A stretch of DNA of 63,194 nt from positions 1 through 63,194 of the IMG/VR virus record IMGVR_UViG_3300028194_000318; one strand, written 5' to 3'. The DNA comes from a virus. The notes beneath the pieces were generated by a model. That model was not told the origin of the DNA. It saw nothing but the letters and a program-made list of their open reading frames with translations, and did not search any database. The number at the start of each line of letters is the position of its first letter. Position 1 is the stretch's first letter. Below are positions 8,780 through 15,654 of the stretch, piece by piece. The position numbers and the translations under genes are program-made.

Positions 8780-10401
8780 CCTTCACAGCTAGAGCATTCC
8801 AAAATATTTCTTGCAAAATCTTGAGCACTACTTTTACTAAATTGATAGTATAAAGTTTTTACTCCTTCCTCCCAAGCATATAAATACAATTGATTAATCT
8901 GTTTAGCAGATACTGATGGGTCAATCATTAGGTTTAGTGACTGTGACTGATCAATATACTTTTGTCTTTGTGCTGCCTGCAAAACAAGTTCTTTAGGTGT
9001 AATCTCAACAAAAGATTTAAATACAGCTTTGGTAGGAAAGTTTAAGTGTTGGACACTACCATCTTTTTTTAAGATAGACTTCCAGGTCTTATCTGTATTA
9101 AGATCATACTTATCAAGCTCTGCCTCTAGAAAAGGGTTTTTATACACTGTTTTAGATTTAGCAAGATCCTTAATAAAATAATTAGACTTGATAGGCTCTA
9201 TACCCATAGACACAGCACCATGTATAAAAGAACTAGACTTTGTAGGAGCTATAGCCATAAGAGTAGTATTAGCATAACCTTCTCTCAAAGATCTGTATCC
9301 CCATGCACCATGCAACTTTCTTGATGCAATTTCACTTCTATCTTTTAGAGTCCTAAATATTTCTGAGTTAAGTTGTTTAGCTTCAAGTGACTCAAACTCT
9401 ATTAACTTAGATTGAAATAAAGAATGGTATCCTAACACACCTAAGCCAATTGCTCTATGTTTCTCAGCAAAATTAAAGGCTCTCTTCATCCCAGGCATTG
9501 TCTCTGCTTTAATAATAAACTCATCCATTACTGCATTTAAAAAGTATACATATGTTTGTATAGCATCTGTTTCTTTTATTTCATCCCAATGTAAAAGGTT
9601 AATAGATCCTAAACAACAAACAAAAGAGTTATAACTATCTGTTGGTAATTGTATTTCAGAACATAGGTTAGATGCTGTAATATCTAAACCTAGATCTTTA
9701 TATGGAGAATTGTTATTAGAATTATCTTTAAACATTATATAAGGATAACCAAACTCAGATCTACGTTGTATGATTTTAGCCCACACTTTACGTTTTTTTC
9801 TGTCTCCTTCTTTCATTTCTTCCATCCACTTATCTGTGACAGTAATACCATACTGTAGGTTCTGTATAGGATTGCCTTCAGTACCTATGTCTAGAAACTC
9901 TTCTATGTCAGCATGCTCTACAGGTAAGTACACTGCACATGCACCACGTCTTGCCTCAGACTGTTTACAAACATCTACAACTGTATCATACATTCTAGCA
10001 TAATGTATAGGGCCATCAGCATGACCACCTGTAGATATTTCACTTCCTCTAGGTCTAATGTTTCCAAGGTATGCACTTGTTCCTCCACCATACTTAGACA
10101 TCATTCCAATTTCACGGCCTGCATTAAGTATACTATCTAAGTTATCATCTATGTTAGAACCATAACAACTAATAGGTAGTCCTTTCTGCTTGCCAAAGTT
10201 AATCCATACAGGAGTAGACAGAGAGAAAAAACCTCTTGCCATATAATCCTCAAACTTTTCAGCAAAGCCTTTGATGTTTAAATATTTTTCTGCCTTGATG
10301 GCAATGTCTTTAATTCTTTGTTCAGGTGTTTCTGTTATATATCCTCTTGATAAGAAGGTTCTGCTATCATCATTTAGCCAGTAATACTTTTTATATTCCA
10401 T
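8776..10401 (-). CDS. nrdA: Class I ribonucleotide reductase, large (alpha) subunit, short phage type
   Basis: Reduces ribonucleotides to deoxyribonucleotides for phage DNA synthesis, with NrdB. Counting from the longer possible start at 10425 (549 aa), conserved elements include S-C87-Y-G-S, the catalytic N253-L-C255-S-E257, the second redox Cys at C270/C271 (C-C-L-G-S-I-N-L), and a C-terminal C544-S-S-C547 pair for reduction by thioredoxin or glutaredoxin. The N-terminal ATP-cone is absent, so dATP feedback through that domain is not expected. I chose the ATG at 10401 (541 aa) because it follows an A-rich leader and clears the end of nrdB. Confidence 0.93.
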   Translation of the reverse strand: MEYKKYYWLNDDSRTFLSRGYITETPEQRIKDIAIKAEKYLNIKGFAEKFEDYMARGFFSLSTPVWINFGKQKGLPISCYGSNIDDNLDSILNAGREIGMMSKYGGGTSAYLGNIRPRGSEISTGGHADGPIHYARMYDTVVDVCKQSEARRGACAVYLPVEHADIEEFLDIGTEGNPIQNLQYGITVTDKWMEEMKEGDRKKRKVWAKIIQRRSEFGYPYIMFKDNSNNNSPYKDLGLDITASNLCSEIQLPTDSYNSFVCCLGSINLLHWDEIKETDAIQTYVYFLNAVMDEFIIKAETMPGMKRAFNFAEKHRAIGLGVLGYHSLFQSKLIEFESLEAKQLNSEIFRTLKDRSEIASRKLHGAWGYRSLREGYANTTLMAIAPTKSSSFIHGAVSMGIEPIKSNYFIKDLAKSKTVYKNPFLEAELDKYDLNTDKTWKSILKKDGSVQHLNFPTKAVFKSFVEITPKELVLQAAQRQKYIDQSQSLNLMIDPSVSAKQINQLYLYAWEEGVKTLYYQFSKSSAQDFARNILECSSCEG

Positions 10402-10411
10402 ATTGGTTTTT

Positions 10412-11389
10412 TTAAAAGAGATCATCTAAGGTGATACTCTTGCTTTTTTTATTATAGTCTACACTCTTTTTGTAAAAGAAGTCTCCCTCTTTTGTTCCAG
10501 TGATTTCTATGTCAAACCACTCTACTGATTTCAATAAATCTTCATTGACATTAAAGATTGGTTTCATACCTATCTTTTCTAATGAATTATTAAATCTATT
10601 TTTTATAAAGTGACGTATAGTTTCTTTAGGTAAGAAACTTAATTCACCTTGCTCAAATATCCAATCAAGGATACCACACTCTGCTTCATATGCTTTTCTA
10701 CATGCAGAATCAATAAGCTCTTCAAACTCTGAGTCAAACCATTCAGGGTTTTCTTTTTTAATAATATTAATTATCTCAGCACCAAAGTTACCGTGTATCT
10801 CTTCCTCTTTACTGGTAGCTTCAACAACGTTAGATATACCTTTGAGTACATTCATTTCTTTGTTAAAACTCATCATAATTAAGAACTGACTAAATAAACT
10901 TACATGCTCTATAAATAAAGAAAATAACAATACAGATTTAGTATACATTTTGTTATCTCTAGATCTAGTACCATCTAGATACTTTCTTAAGTACTTGATT
11001 CTGTTTGCAATAGCAGGTTCTTCTACAACATTTTTAAACTCATCTTCAAGACCAAGGATTCTAAGCAGTCTTGCATAAGCATCTTTGTGTCTTACCTCTG
11101 ACTCTGCAAAGGTAAAGCCTACATCTCCTACCTCAGTGATTGGCATTCTTTTATATAGGTCTCCCCAGAATGTTTTGACATTAACTTCAATCTGAGCAAT
11201 TGCTAGCATTGTTTTCTTTATAACATCTTTCTGGTTAGAGTTTATATTAATTTTAAAATCTTGTATATCTTCAGTAAAATTAAATTCTGTATCAATCCAA
11301 TAAGAATGTCTAATAGCATCTTTATATGCTAATAGTTGTGGGTATTCATATGGCAGGATATTTACTCTAGGTTCAAAGATGTTTTTCAT
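10412..11389 (-). CDS. nrdB: Class I ribonucleotide reductase, small (beta) subunit
   Basis: 325 aa, the di-metal radical-generating subunit. Visible ligands are E-V-R-H (first ExxH), E in F-I-E-H-V, and E-E-I-H (second ExxH). The Tyr seven residues after the first ExxH Glu (H-K-D-A-Y) matches the radical tyrosine. The position of the first ligand, Asp in E. coli, appears to be Glu here (A-Q-I-E-V-N-V), based on spacing only. The C-terminus ends S-I-T-L-D-D-L-F, a typical tail that docks into NrdA. It precedes nrdA by about 10 nt. A strong hairpin with a T-run lies just upstream of the start. Confidence 0.93.
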   Translation of the reverse strand: MKNIFEPRVNILPYEYPQLLAYKDAIRHSYWIDTEFNFTEDIQDFKININSNQKDVIKKTMLAIAQIEVNVKTFWGDLYKRMPITEVGDVGFTFAESEVRHKDAYARLLRILGLEDEFKNVVEEPAIANRIKYLRKYLDGTRSRDNKMYTKSVLLFSLFIEHVSLFSQFLIMMSFNKEMNVLKGISNVVEATSKEEEIHGNFGAEIINIIKKENPEWFDSEFEELIDSACRKAYEAECGILDWIFEQGELSFLPKETIRHFIKNRFNNSLEKIGMKPIFNVNEDLLKSVEWFDIEITGTKEGDFFYKKSVDYNKKSKSITLDDLF

Positions 11390-11409
11390 AATAGTAATTT
11401 ATAAGGGTT

Positions 11410-11445
11410 AAAAAAGCTGCACATCCACTGAAGAGTTGTGCAGCT
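11410..11445 (-). terminator. Rho-independent terminator or leader attenuator upstream of nrdB
   Basis: A perfect 9-bp stem (AGCTGCACA at 11415-11423 with TGTGCAGCT at 11437-11445), 13-nt loop, followed on the minus strand by a T6 run. It lies between the small gene ending at 11490 and nrdB starting at 11389. It can end transcription of the small gene. A promoter-like AT element at about 11451-11465 would put it inside the nrdB leader, where it could act as an attenuator. Confidence 0.7.
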
Positions 11446-11489
11446 ACTTGGTATATATAATGTAATAAATTTTGATTAGACAGAAAAGT

Positions 11490-11678
11490 CTAAGCCAGCA
11501 ATTTTACATAAGTTATTGTAAAAAAAATAAATCCTAATTCCAGGCCACCTATTGAACGGTACTGTTCATCACTACAAAGTACTTCACAATTAATGATTCT
11601 AATACCAAATAAAGTTTCTGTAGGAAGAAATTCAATGTTTAATTTATGTTTGAAATTAAGATGATTTATTTTATCCAT
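11490..11678 (-). CDS. Small protein of unknown function
   Basis: 62 aa, with a hydrophobic C-terminal stretch (G-F-I-F-F-T-I-T-Y-V) that may be a membrane-associated segment. No family recognised. Support comes from its position: it lies between a divergent promoter region upstream (TATCTTTG on the minus strand at 11761-11768) and a strong terminator downstream. Confidence 0.45.
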   Translation of the reverse strand: MDKINHLNFKHKLNIEFLPTETLFGIRIINCEVLCSDEQYRSIGGLELGFIFFTITYVKLLA

Positions 11679-11720
11679 ATGTTATATGTTAAGGGTTAAT
11701 GTTTAATTTAGTGATTAAAA

Positions 11721-11820
11721 TTTTGTATATTATATACATAAGTTTGATCTCTAAGCTTTACAAAGATAGCATTAATATGTGTCAATGAGTTGCTTAAGTG
11801 ATACAAAATTTGTATATTAT
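11721..11820 (+). promoter_or_regulatory. Two copies of the putative phage promoter element before the tail operon
   Basis: TTTTGTATATTATATA at 11721-11736 and a closely related TTTGTATATTAT at 11809-11820 lie on the + strand upstream of the ATG at 11848. The second copy is 27 nt from that ATG, like the copies at 50719 and 60219. They probably drive the long + strand operon of tail and small basic proteins. Confidence 0.45.
11761..11768 (-). promoter_or_regulatory. Bacteroidota -7 element (TATCTTTG)
   Basis: The minus strand reads TATCTTTG, matching TAnnTTTG, 83 nt upstream of the small gene starting at 11678. A TTG occurs upstream but at about 14 nt, shorter than the usual 19-21, so this is a weaker candidate than the promoters at 24272 and 40619. 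Confidence 0.35.
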
Positions 11821-11847
11821 TTATATAGTGTAAAAAATAAGGTTATT

Positions 11848-12102
11848 ATGTTTAAAAAATTTATAAATGTATTATGGACATATAGTGCTCAAGATTATTG
11901 GAGAGCTGTATGGTCTAAAACATCAGTTGATGAAAAAGCTGAAAAGACTTTGGTAGAAATAGTTAAACGCTATAAGCTTACAGCTGCTGAGTTAGCTGAT
12001 GTAGGTAGAGCAATCAAAGAAGTTGGTAGTCAACTTGGAGACCTTGGTGGTGCAGTTAAAGGTAAAGCCAGAAAAGGTAGAAAGAAAAAAGAGAGTAAGT
12101 AA
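11848..12102 (+). CDS. Small helical protein with basic C-terminus
   Basis: 84 aa. An amphipathic N-terminus with W-T-Y-S-A-Q-D-Y-W is followed by a helical region (V-K-R-Y-K-L-T-A-A-E-L) and a Lys/Arg-rich tail (A-R-K-G-R-K-K-K). An ATG further upstream at 11779 would place the promoter-like element inside the gene, so I prefer 11848. It is the first gene of the operon and overlaps the next by one base. Function unknown; a virion-associated DNA-binding role is possible. Confidence 0.6.
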   Translation: MFKKFINVLWTYSAQDYWRAVWSKTSVDEKAEKTLVEIVKRYKLTAAELADVGRAIKEVGSQLGDLGGAVKGKARKGRKKKESK

Positions 12103-12236
12103 TGGCCAAAATATTAACGGGGAATTATGTTAAACCTTCAAGAAGGAAAAGACCAGGCATACACTCAAAGACAAAAGCTTCTAATTTAAAAGGGAGTAAA
12201 AATTATTTAAAACAATATAAAGGTCAAGGAAGATGA
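12102..12236 (+). CDS. Tiny basic protein, 44 aa
   Basis: ATG overlaps the previous stop (TAATG). The product starts M-A-K-I-L-T-G-N-Y-V and is rich in Lys, Arg, Ser and Gly with no hydrophobic core. It belongs to the run of very small basic proteins here and at 49-50.4 kb. No family recognised. Confidence 0.55.
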   Translation: MAKILTGNYVKPSRRKRPGIHSKTKASNLKGSKNYLKQYKGQGR

Positions 12237-12334
12237 GAAATATTTGTATACTAATTAAGTGGTTAACCTTTGGCAAAGTTTGCTTGGGGCATTGTAAAAA
12301 GGAAGTTTGTAAAAAATCTAAATGTAAAGACTAA
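12233..12334 (+). CDS. Cysteine-rich microprotein, 33 aa
   Basis: Starts ATGA-style inside the previous stop and ends overlapping the next ATG. A short hydrophobic N-terminus (I-C-I-L-I-K-W-L) is followed by a Cys/Lys segment with Cys at 5, 17, 21, 26 and 31. The spacing could bind a metal. It could also be an incidental frame; start/stop coupling on both sides is the main support. Confidence 0.4.
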   Translation: MRNICILIKWLTFGKVCLGHCKKEVCKKSKCKD

Positions 12335-12477
12335 TGGACTGGCAACTAGAGATAGCATTTCACTGGCCTCACAATAGATTTGCATTAGGTTGGGAATATA
12401 TTGCAAAAGATGAAGAGTATGATTATAGTACAATTAAATTGTATCTAGTAATAGCAACATTAACTTTTGATTATTAA
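12334..12477 (+). CDS. Small protein, 47 aa
   Basis: Starts on the last base of the preceding stop. Sequence begins M-D-W-Q-L-E-I-A-F-H-W and is acidic and aromatic, unlike its basic neighbours. No family recognised; coupling to the upstream gene is the main support. Confidence 0.4.
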   Translation: MDWQLEIAFHWPHNRFALGWEYIAKDEEYDYSTIKLYLVIATLTFDY

Positions 12478-12485
12478 AAAGAATA

Positions 12486-12674
12486 ATGGGTAAGAATAAA
12501 AATAGTTTAGTGGTAGGAAAGCTTTCAAGACAAAAGTCAAAACTTCTTATGAGATCAGGCGGTGAATTAGCTGAGATGGTAATGGGAAGTATTGAAAAGT
12601 TTTCTAAAGGGGGAAAGAAAAAACTAGGTGGAGGAACGCATAATACATATAGTGGTAAAAGCAAAAAGAAATGA
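12486..12674 (+). CDS. Small basic protein, 62 aa
   Basis: Central helix (M-R-S-G-G-E-L-A-E-M-V-M-G-S-I-E-K-F) and a Lys/Gly tail (G-G-K-K-K-L-G-G-G). The stop overlaps the start of the next gene (ATGA), so it is translationally coupled to a fibre-type structural protein. Member of the tiny basic virion-type set by context. Confidence 0.5.
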   Translation: MGKNKNSLVVGKLSRQKSKLLMRSGGELAEMVMGSIEKFSKGGKKKLGGGTHNTYSGKSKKK

Positions 12675-13789
12675 ACATTTTAACTGACATACTAAGTTTA
12701 ATTAAACGTGGAGTATATGCTGAGAAAGCAGGGGTTAATGATGTTTTAGTTTTAGGTGTCAATGAAGAACCTGAAATGACAGGTGTGGCATCTCCTATAC
12801 CATATAAAAGTGTTAAGCTTATAAAAGTAAAAGATTTTAAGGTTGCTGCTTCTAACTGTGAGTATAAAAACTCTCCTACAGTTCCTGCATCAGGTACTGG
12901 ACAAGTATATCAGAAAACTGATATTGATGCAACAACACAAGCCTGCACTGTTTTTTTTAGATCTCTAAAGTCAATGAGCAGCAACCTAACTCTTGCAACA
13001 TCATCTGATGATAATTATATAGAAATAACAACAGAGGGTGAGCCAAATCTTGCAGCTAATGTTGGAAGTGGAGCAGAAGTATGGAAAAATAAAGTTGGTG
13101 AAACATTAAACTTTAGAAGTATAGTACAGGGAAGCAATATAAGTGTAGCACAAAGTACAAATGAAATATCACTTAGTGTTCCTGCAGGTGGAGGTTTAAG
13201 CCTAACTACAACCGGAACATCTGGAGCAGCAACATTAAGCAGTGGTGTTTTAAATATCCCCAACTATGCAACAGGCGGTGGTGGTGGTATGACAAGCTTT
13301 AATGTATATGATGAGAATCCAGGTGGTGCAGGACCAGGCTTTACTGTAAATGATTCAGATAATGTTTTATTTTGGGGACGTAATGGAGTAGGAACAATAA
13401 CTGGTGTTCCTTTAGGTTCAACAGCTAATCCTAAGTCAGTAGCAGTAGGATTAGATCATTATTATAAAGCATATGTATGTAAGATAAGTCAAAGTCTTAC
13501 TAATGACCCAACAGAGACTATAGTATATAATGACACAGGATTAACATTAACATGGTCAAGAGTGGGTATAGGACAATATAGAGCAACTTGGTCTACACCA
13601 ATAACTGCTGGAGATGACTTTGTAATAAACCCTATGCCAGTATTTAAAAATGCTCCTAACAGTATAAATGTAATTGCGGCTACTAATTCTAGTTTTACAG
13701 TAGTTACTAATAAGCTTGATTTAAATTTAGCACCTGAAGAAGATAGTGTATTAGAAAATACACCAATAGAAATAAGAATTTATCAATAA
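12671..13789 (+). CDS. Fibre-type structural protein with shared tail repeat
   Basis: 372 aa. The N-terminus (M-N-I-L-T-D-I-L-S-L-I-K-R) matches a short tag also found on the proteins starting at 15655, 19861 and 49800. A repeat T-T-T-G-T-S-G-A-A-T-L...L-N-I-P-N-Y (about 13202-13267) occurs several times in the 1390-aa fibre. The C-terminal part is beta-rich, Gly/Asn/Thr-rich and ends at I-R-I-Y-Q. I infer a tail or head fibre component. Confidence 0.65.
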   Translation: MNILTDILSLIKRGVYAEKAGVNDVLVLGVNEEPEMTGVASPIPYKSVKLIKVKDFKVAASNCEYKNSPTVPASGTGQVYQKTDIDATTQACTVFFRSLKSMSSNLTLATSSDDNYIEITTEGEPNLAANVGSGAEVWKNKVGETLNFRSIVQGSNISVAQSTNEISLSVPAGGGLSLTTTGTSGAATLSSGVLNIPNYATGGGGGMTSFNVYDENPGGAGPGFTVNDSDNVLFWGRNGVGTITGVPLGSTANPKSVAVGLDHYYKAYVCKISQSLTNDPTETIVYNDTGLTLTWSRVGIGQYRATWSTPITAGDDFVINPMPVFKNAPNSINVIAATNSSFTVVTNKLDLNLAPEEDSVLENTPIEIRIYQ

Positions 13790-13793
13790 AATT

Positions 13794-14204
13794 ATGCCAA
13801 ACTTTATAACAAAATTATTTTCAAGCGGAGCAACTAAATTAGTTGAAGGAATAGGTGGTGTCTTAGATGAGCTTATTACTTCTAAAGATGAAAAGCTAGC
13901 AGCTGAATTAAAGATAAAAGAATTAGTAGCAAAACATGAAGCAGAAATGGAAAAAGAAATTTCTTCTAGATGGGCTGCTGATATGACCAGTGATAGCTGG
14001 CTATCAAAGAATGTTAGACCTATGGTTCTTATTTTCTTAGTAGTGTCAACAGTATTATTAGTATTTATAGATGCAGGAGTAATTGAGTTTGAAGTAAAAG
14101 CTAGTTGGGTAGATCTACTACAACTGGTTTTAATAACAGTAATAGGAGCCTACTTTGGTGGAAGGTCAATTGAAAAAGTTAGAAAAAATAAAGATGGGAA
14201 ATAA
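13794..14204 (+). CDS. Holin, multi-TM type resembling the GTA/3TM holin family
   Basis: 136 aa. An amphipathic N-terminus and charged helix are followed by D-S-W-L-S-K-N-V-R-P, a hallmark just before the first membrane helix in this holin type, then TM segments at about residues 78-100 and 105-125, then G-A-Y-F-G-G-R-S-I-E-K. Such holins open the inner membrane so endolysin reaches peptidoglycan. The endolysin is far away at 51 kb. It overlaps the next gene by 11 nt. Confidence 0.75.
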   Translation: MPNFITKLFSSGATKLVEGIGGVLDELITSKDEKLAAELKIKELVAKHEAEMEKEISSRWAADMTSDSWLSKNVRPMVLIFLVVSTVLLVFIDAGVIEFEVKASWVDLLQLVLITVIGAYFGGRSIEKVRKNKDGK

Positions 14205-14484
14205 GAAATCAAGAAATAAAAAACGCATGCAAGCATATGCTAAAGGAGGTGGTCTTATGGGCTATACTACAGGTGGTAGTGTTTTGGATGAAAAACAACT
14301 TGGTGGAATAGTTAAAGCTGTTAAACCTTTTATAAAGAAAGCTGCAAGTAAACTAAAAAAAATCTATACAGACTATAAAGGAACAACTTATGATCCAAAG
14401 TTATTAGAAAATACAGGATATGCTAGAAAAGTAGATCTTGAACAAGGAATTAAAAATAGAAAACAAGCAACGGGATCAAATTAA
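14194..14484 (+). CDS. Small basic protein with AKGGGLMG-TTGG motif, copy 1
   Basis: 96 aa from the ATG at 14194. Near the N-terminus it has A-K-G-G-G-L-M-G-Y-T-T-G-G; the following gene carries the same motif with F for Y. The rest is Lys-rich helix (A-V-K-P-F-I-K-K-A-A-S-K-L-K). A start upstream at 14155 would overlap the holin deeply and is less likely. Probably virion-associated by context. Confidence 0.55.
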   Translation: MGNKKSRNKKRMQAYAKGGGLMGYTTGGSVLDEKQLGGIVKAVKPFIKKAASKLKKIYTDYKGTTYDPKLLENTGYARKVDLEQGIKNRKQATGSN

Positions 14485-14509
14485 TATTAACAATTTAAAA
14501 TTAGAAATT

Positions 14510-14761
14510 ATGGGAAAAGCAAAAGTAGTAAAGTATCAAGGTGGAGGTGGATTCACTTACGGAGCAGGAGATGGTGACATTACTCCACAAAAAGCAAACA
14601 TGGAATCAATGGCCAAAGGTGGTGGTTTAATGGGCTTCACAACTGGTGGGGGTGTCATGGACGGAATGATGGATAAGAAAGGAAAAGGTGGTGGTACCGG
14701 AAAAGGTAATGCTAGAAAAAACAAACCACCAGGTAGTAGACTGGCTTATGACGCACTATAA
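14510..14761 (+). CDS. Small Gly/Lys-rich protein with AKGGGLMG-TTGG motif, copy 2
   Basis: 83 aa. Contains A-K-G-G-G-L-M-G-F-T-T-G-G, then a Lys/Gly run and P-P-G-S-R-L-A-Y-D-A-L at the end. The motif is shared with the upstream neighbour, so these are partial duplicates or use a common binding motif. I prefer the ATG at 14510 over the in-frame one at 14438, which lies inside the previous gene. Confidence 0.55.
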   Translation: MGKAKVVKYQGGGGFTYGAGDGDITPQKANMESMAKGGGLMGFTTGGGVMDGMMDKKGKGGGTGKGNARKNKPPGSRLAYDAL

Positions 14762-14764
14762 AAA

Positions 14765-14977
14765 ATGCCAGCTAAAAAGAAATCAGCTTCTAAGAAGAAC
14801 TGGATAAAAGGAGCAATTAAAAAGCCAGGTGCTTTAAAAGCTACTGCTAAAAGAGCAGGGGCAATGAAAGCTGATGGAACTATTAAGAAAAGCTGGCTTA
14901 GGGAAAAGGCAAAAGGGACTGGTAAGACAGCACAACGTGCTAGGCTTGCTTTAACTTTAGGTAAAATGAAAAAATAA
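14765..14977 (+). CDS. Small, strongly basic protein of a phage-common family
   Basis: 70 aa: W-I-K-G-A-I-K-K-P-G-A-L-K, then A-Q-R-A-R-L-A-L-T-L-G-K-M. The pattern of a KKPGALK box followed by K-x-A-x-R-A-R-L-A-x-T-L is one I recall from small proteins in many tailed phages, without known function. About a third of its residues are Lys or Arg. DNA-binding or virion packing is plausible. Confidence 0.6.
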   Translation: MPAKKKSASKKNWIKGAIKKPGALKATAKRAGAMKADGTIKKSWLREKAKGTGKTAQRARLALTLGKMKK

Positions 14978-14978
14978 T

Positions 14979-15062
14979 ATGAATAATAGAACTCAATGTA
15001 TATGTGGAAACACTCAGAATCCTGATGGACTCTGTGATGGATCACATCTACTTAATAAATAA
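14979..15062 (+). CDS. 27-aa CDGSH-like metal-binding microprotein
   Basis: The ATG follows the preceding stop by one base. The protein is essentially one motif: C7-I-C9-G-N-T, N-P-D-G-L, C19-D-G-S-H23. CDGSH iron-sulfur proteins use C-x-C-x2-(S/T)-x3-P-x-C-D-G-(S/A/T)-H to bind a 2Fe-2S cluster with three Cys and one His. All four ligands are present, with one extra residue in the spacing. Such a short open frame keeping all ligands is unlikely by chance. Whether it binds Fe-S or another metal is open. Confidence 0.6.
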   Translation: MNNRTQCICGNTQNPDGLCDGSHLLNK

Positions 15063-15067
15063 TAATC

Positions 15068-15289
15068 ATGGCAAAAAAAATATCATTCCCAATGGGAGAC
15101 GGTAAAGTAGAGAATGGGTACTATAACCCTACTTCTGTATATCAGAAGACTTTACAAAAAAGAAATGCAAAAGCAGTAGCTAAAAGACAAAGACTTGCAA
15201 AAGCAGGAATCAAATGTGATATGGATTCTACTAGAGCAGCTGAGCCTGTTCAATCTAAAGCTTTTAGAAACGGATATAGAAATAGTTAA
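15068..15289 (+). CDS. Small basic protein, 73 aa
   Basis: Begins M-A-K-K-I-S-F-P-M-G-D-G; a central basic helix (K-T-L-Q-K-R-N-A-K-A-V-A-K-R-Q-R-L-A-K-A-G) precedes a polar tail. It starts 5 nt after the CDGSH-like gene. No family recognised; by context a small virion or DNA-binding protein. Confidence 0.55.
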   Translation: MAKKISFPMGDGKVENGYYNPTSVYQKTLQKRNAKAVAKRQRLAKAGIKCDMDSTRAAEPVQSKAFRNGYRNS

Positions 15290-15299
15290 AAAATAAAAC

Positions 15300-15644
15300 A
15301 TGGCAATATTAACAGCACAACAAATAAGTCAAGCTGGTTTGGAACCTACAACGGTTACTCCGGCTGCAGGTGGTGATACACTTGCAAATACAGCAGTTCA
15401 ATTTTTTCATGTGGCTAATGGTGGAGGAGTAGCTATGACAGCTACAGTTGTACCAGTAGTGACAACAGTTGTAGATCCTTTATTGGGTACACTGAAAAAA
15501 GAAAATGCAGTACTCAGCTTAGCGGCTGGTGAAGAAGGTTTTTTAGGACCTTTTGAAGTTGATGCATTTAATGATGTCAATGGTAATATAACAATAACAT
15601 GTTCAGCAACAGCTAGTGTGAAACTATCTGCACTGTACTTATAA
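15300..15644 (+). CDS. Small beta-rich structural protein, decoration-like
   Basis: 114 aa with Ala/Thr/Val-rich beta strands and few charges, for example A-V-L-S-L-A-A-G-E-E-G-F-L-G-P-F. The pattern resembles small phage head-decoration or head-stabilisation proteins; the product at 23042 has a similar layout. Preceded by an A-rich leader. Function inferred from composition and location between fibre genes. Confidence 0.5.
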   Translation: MAILTAQQISQAGLEPTTVTPAAGGDTLANTAVQFFHVANGGGVAMTATVVPVVTTVVDPLLGTLKKENAVLSLAAGEEGFLGPFEVDAFNDVNGNITITCSATASVKLSALYL

Positions 15645-15654
15645 ATAAAAAACA

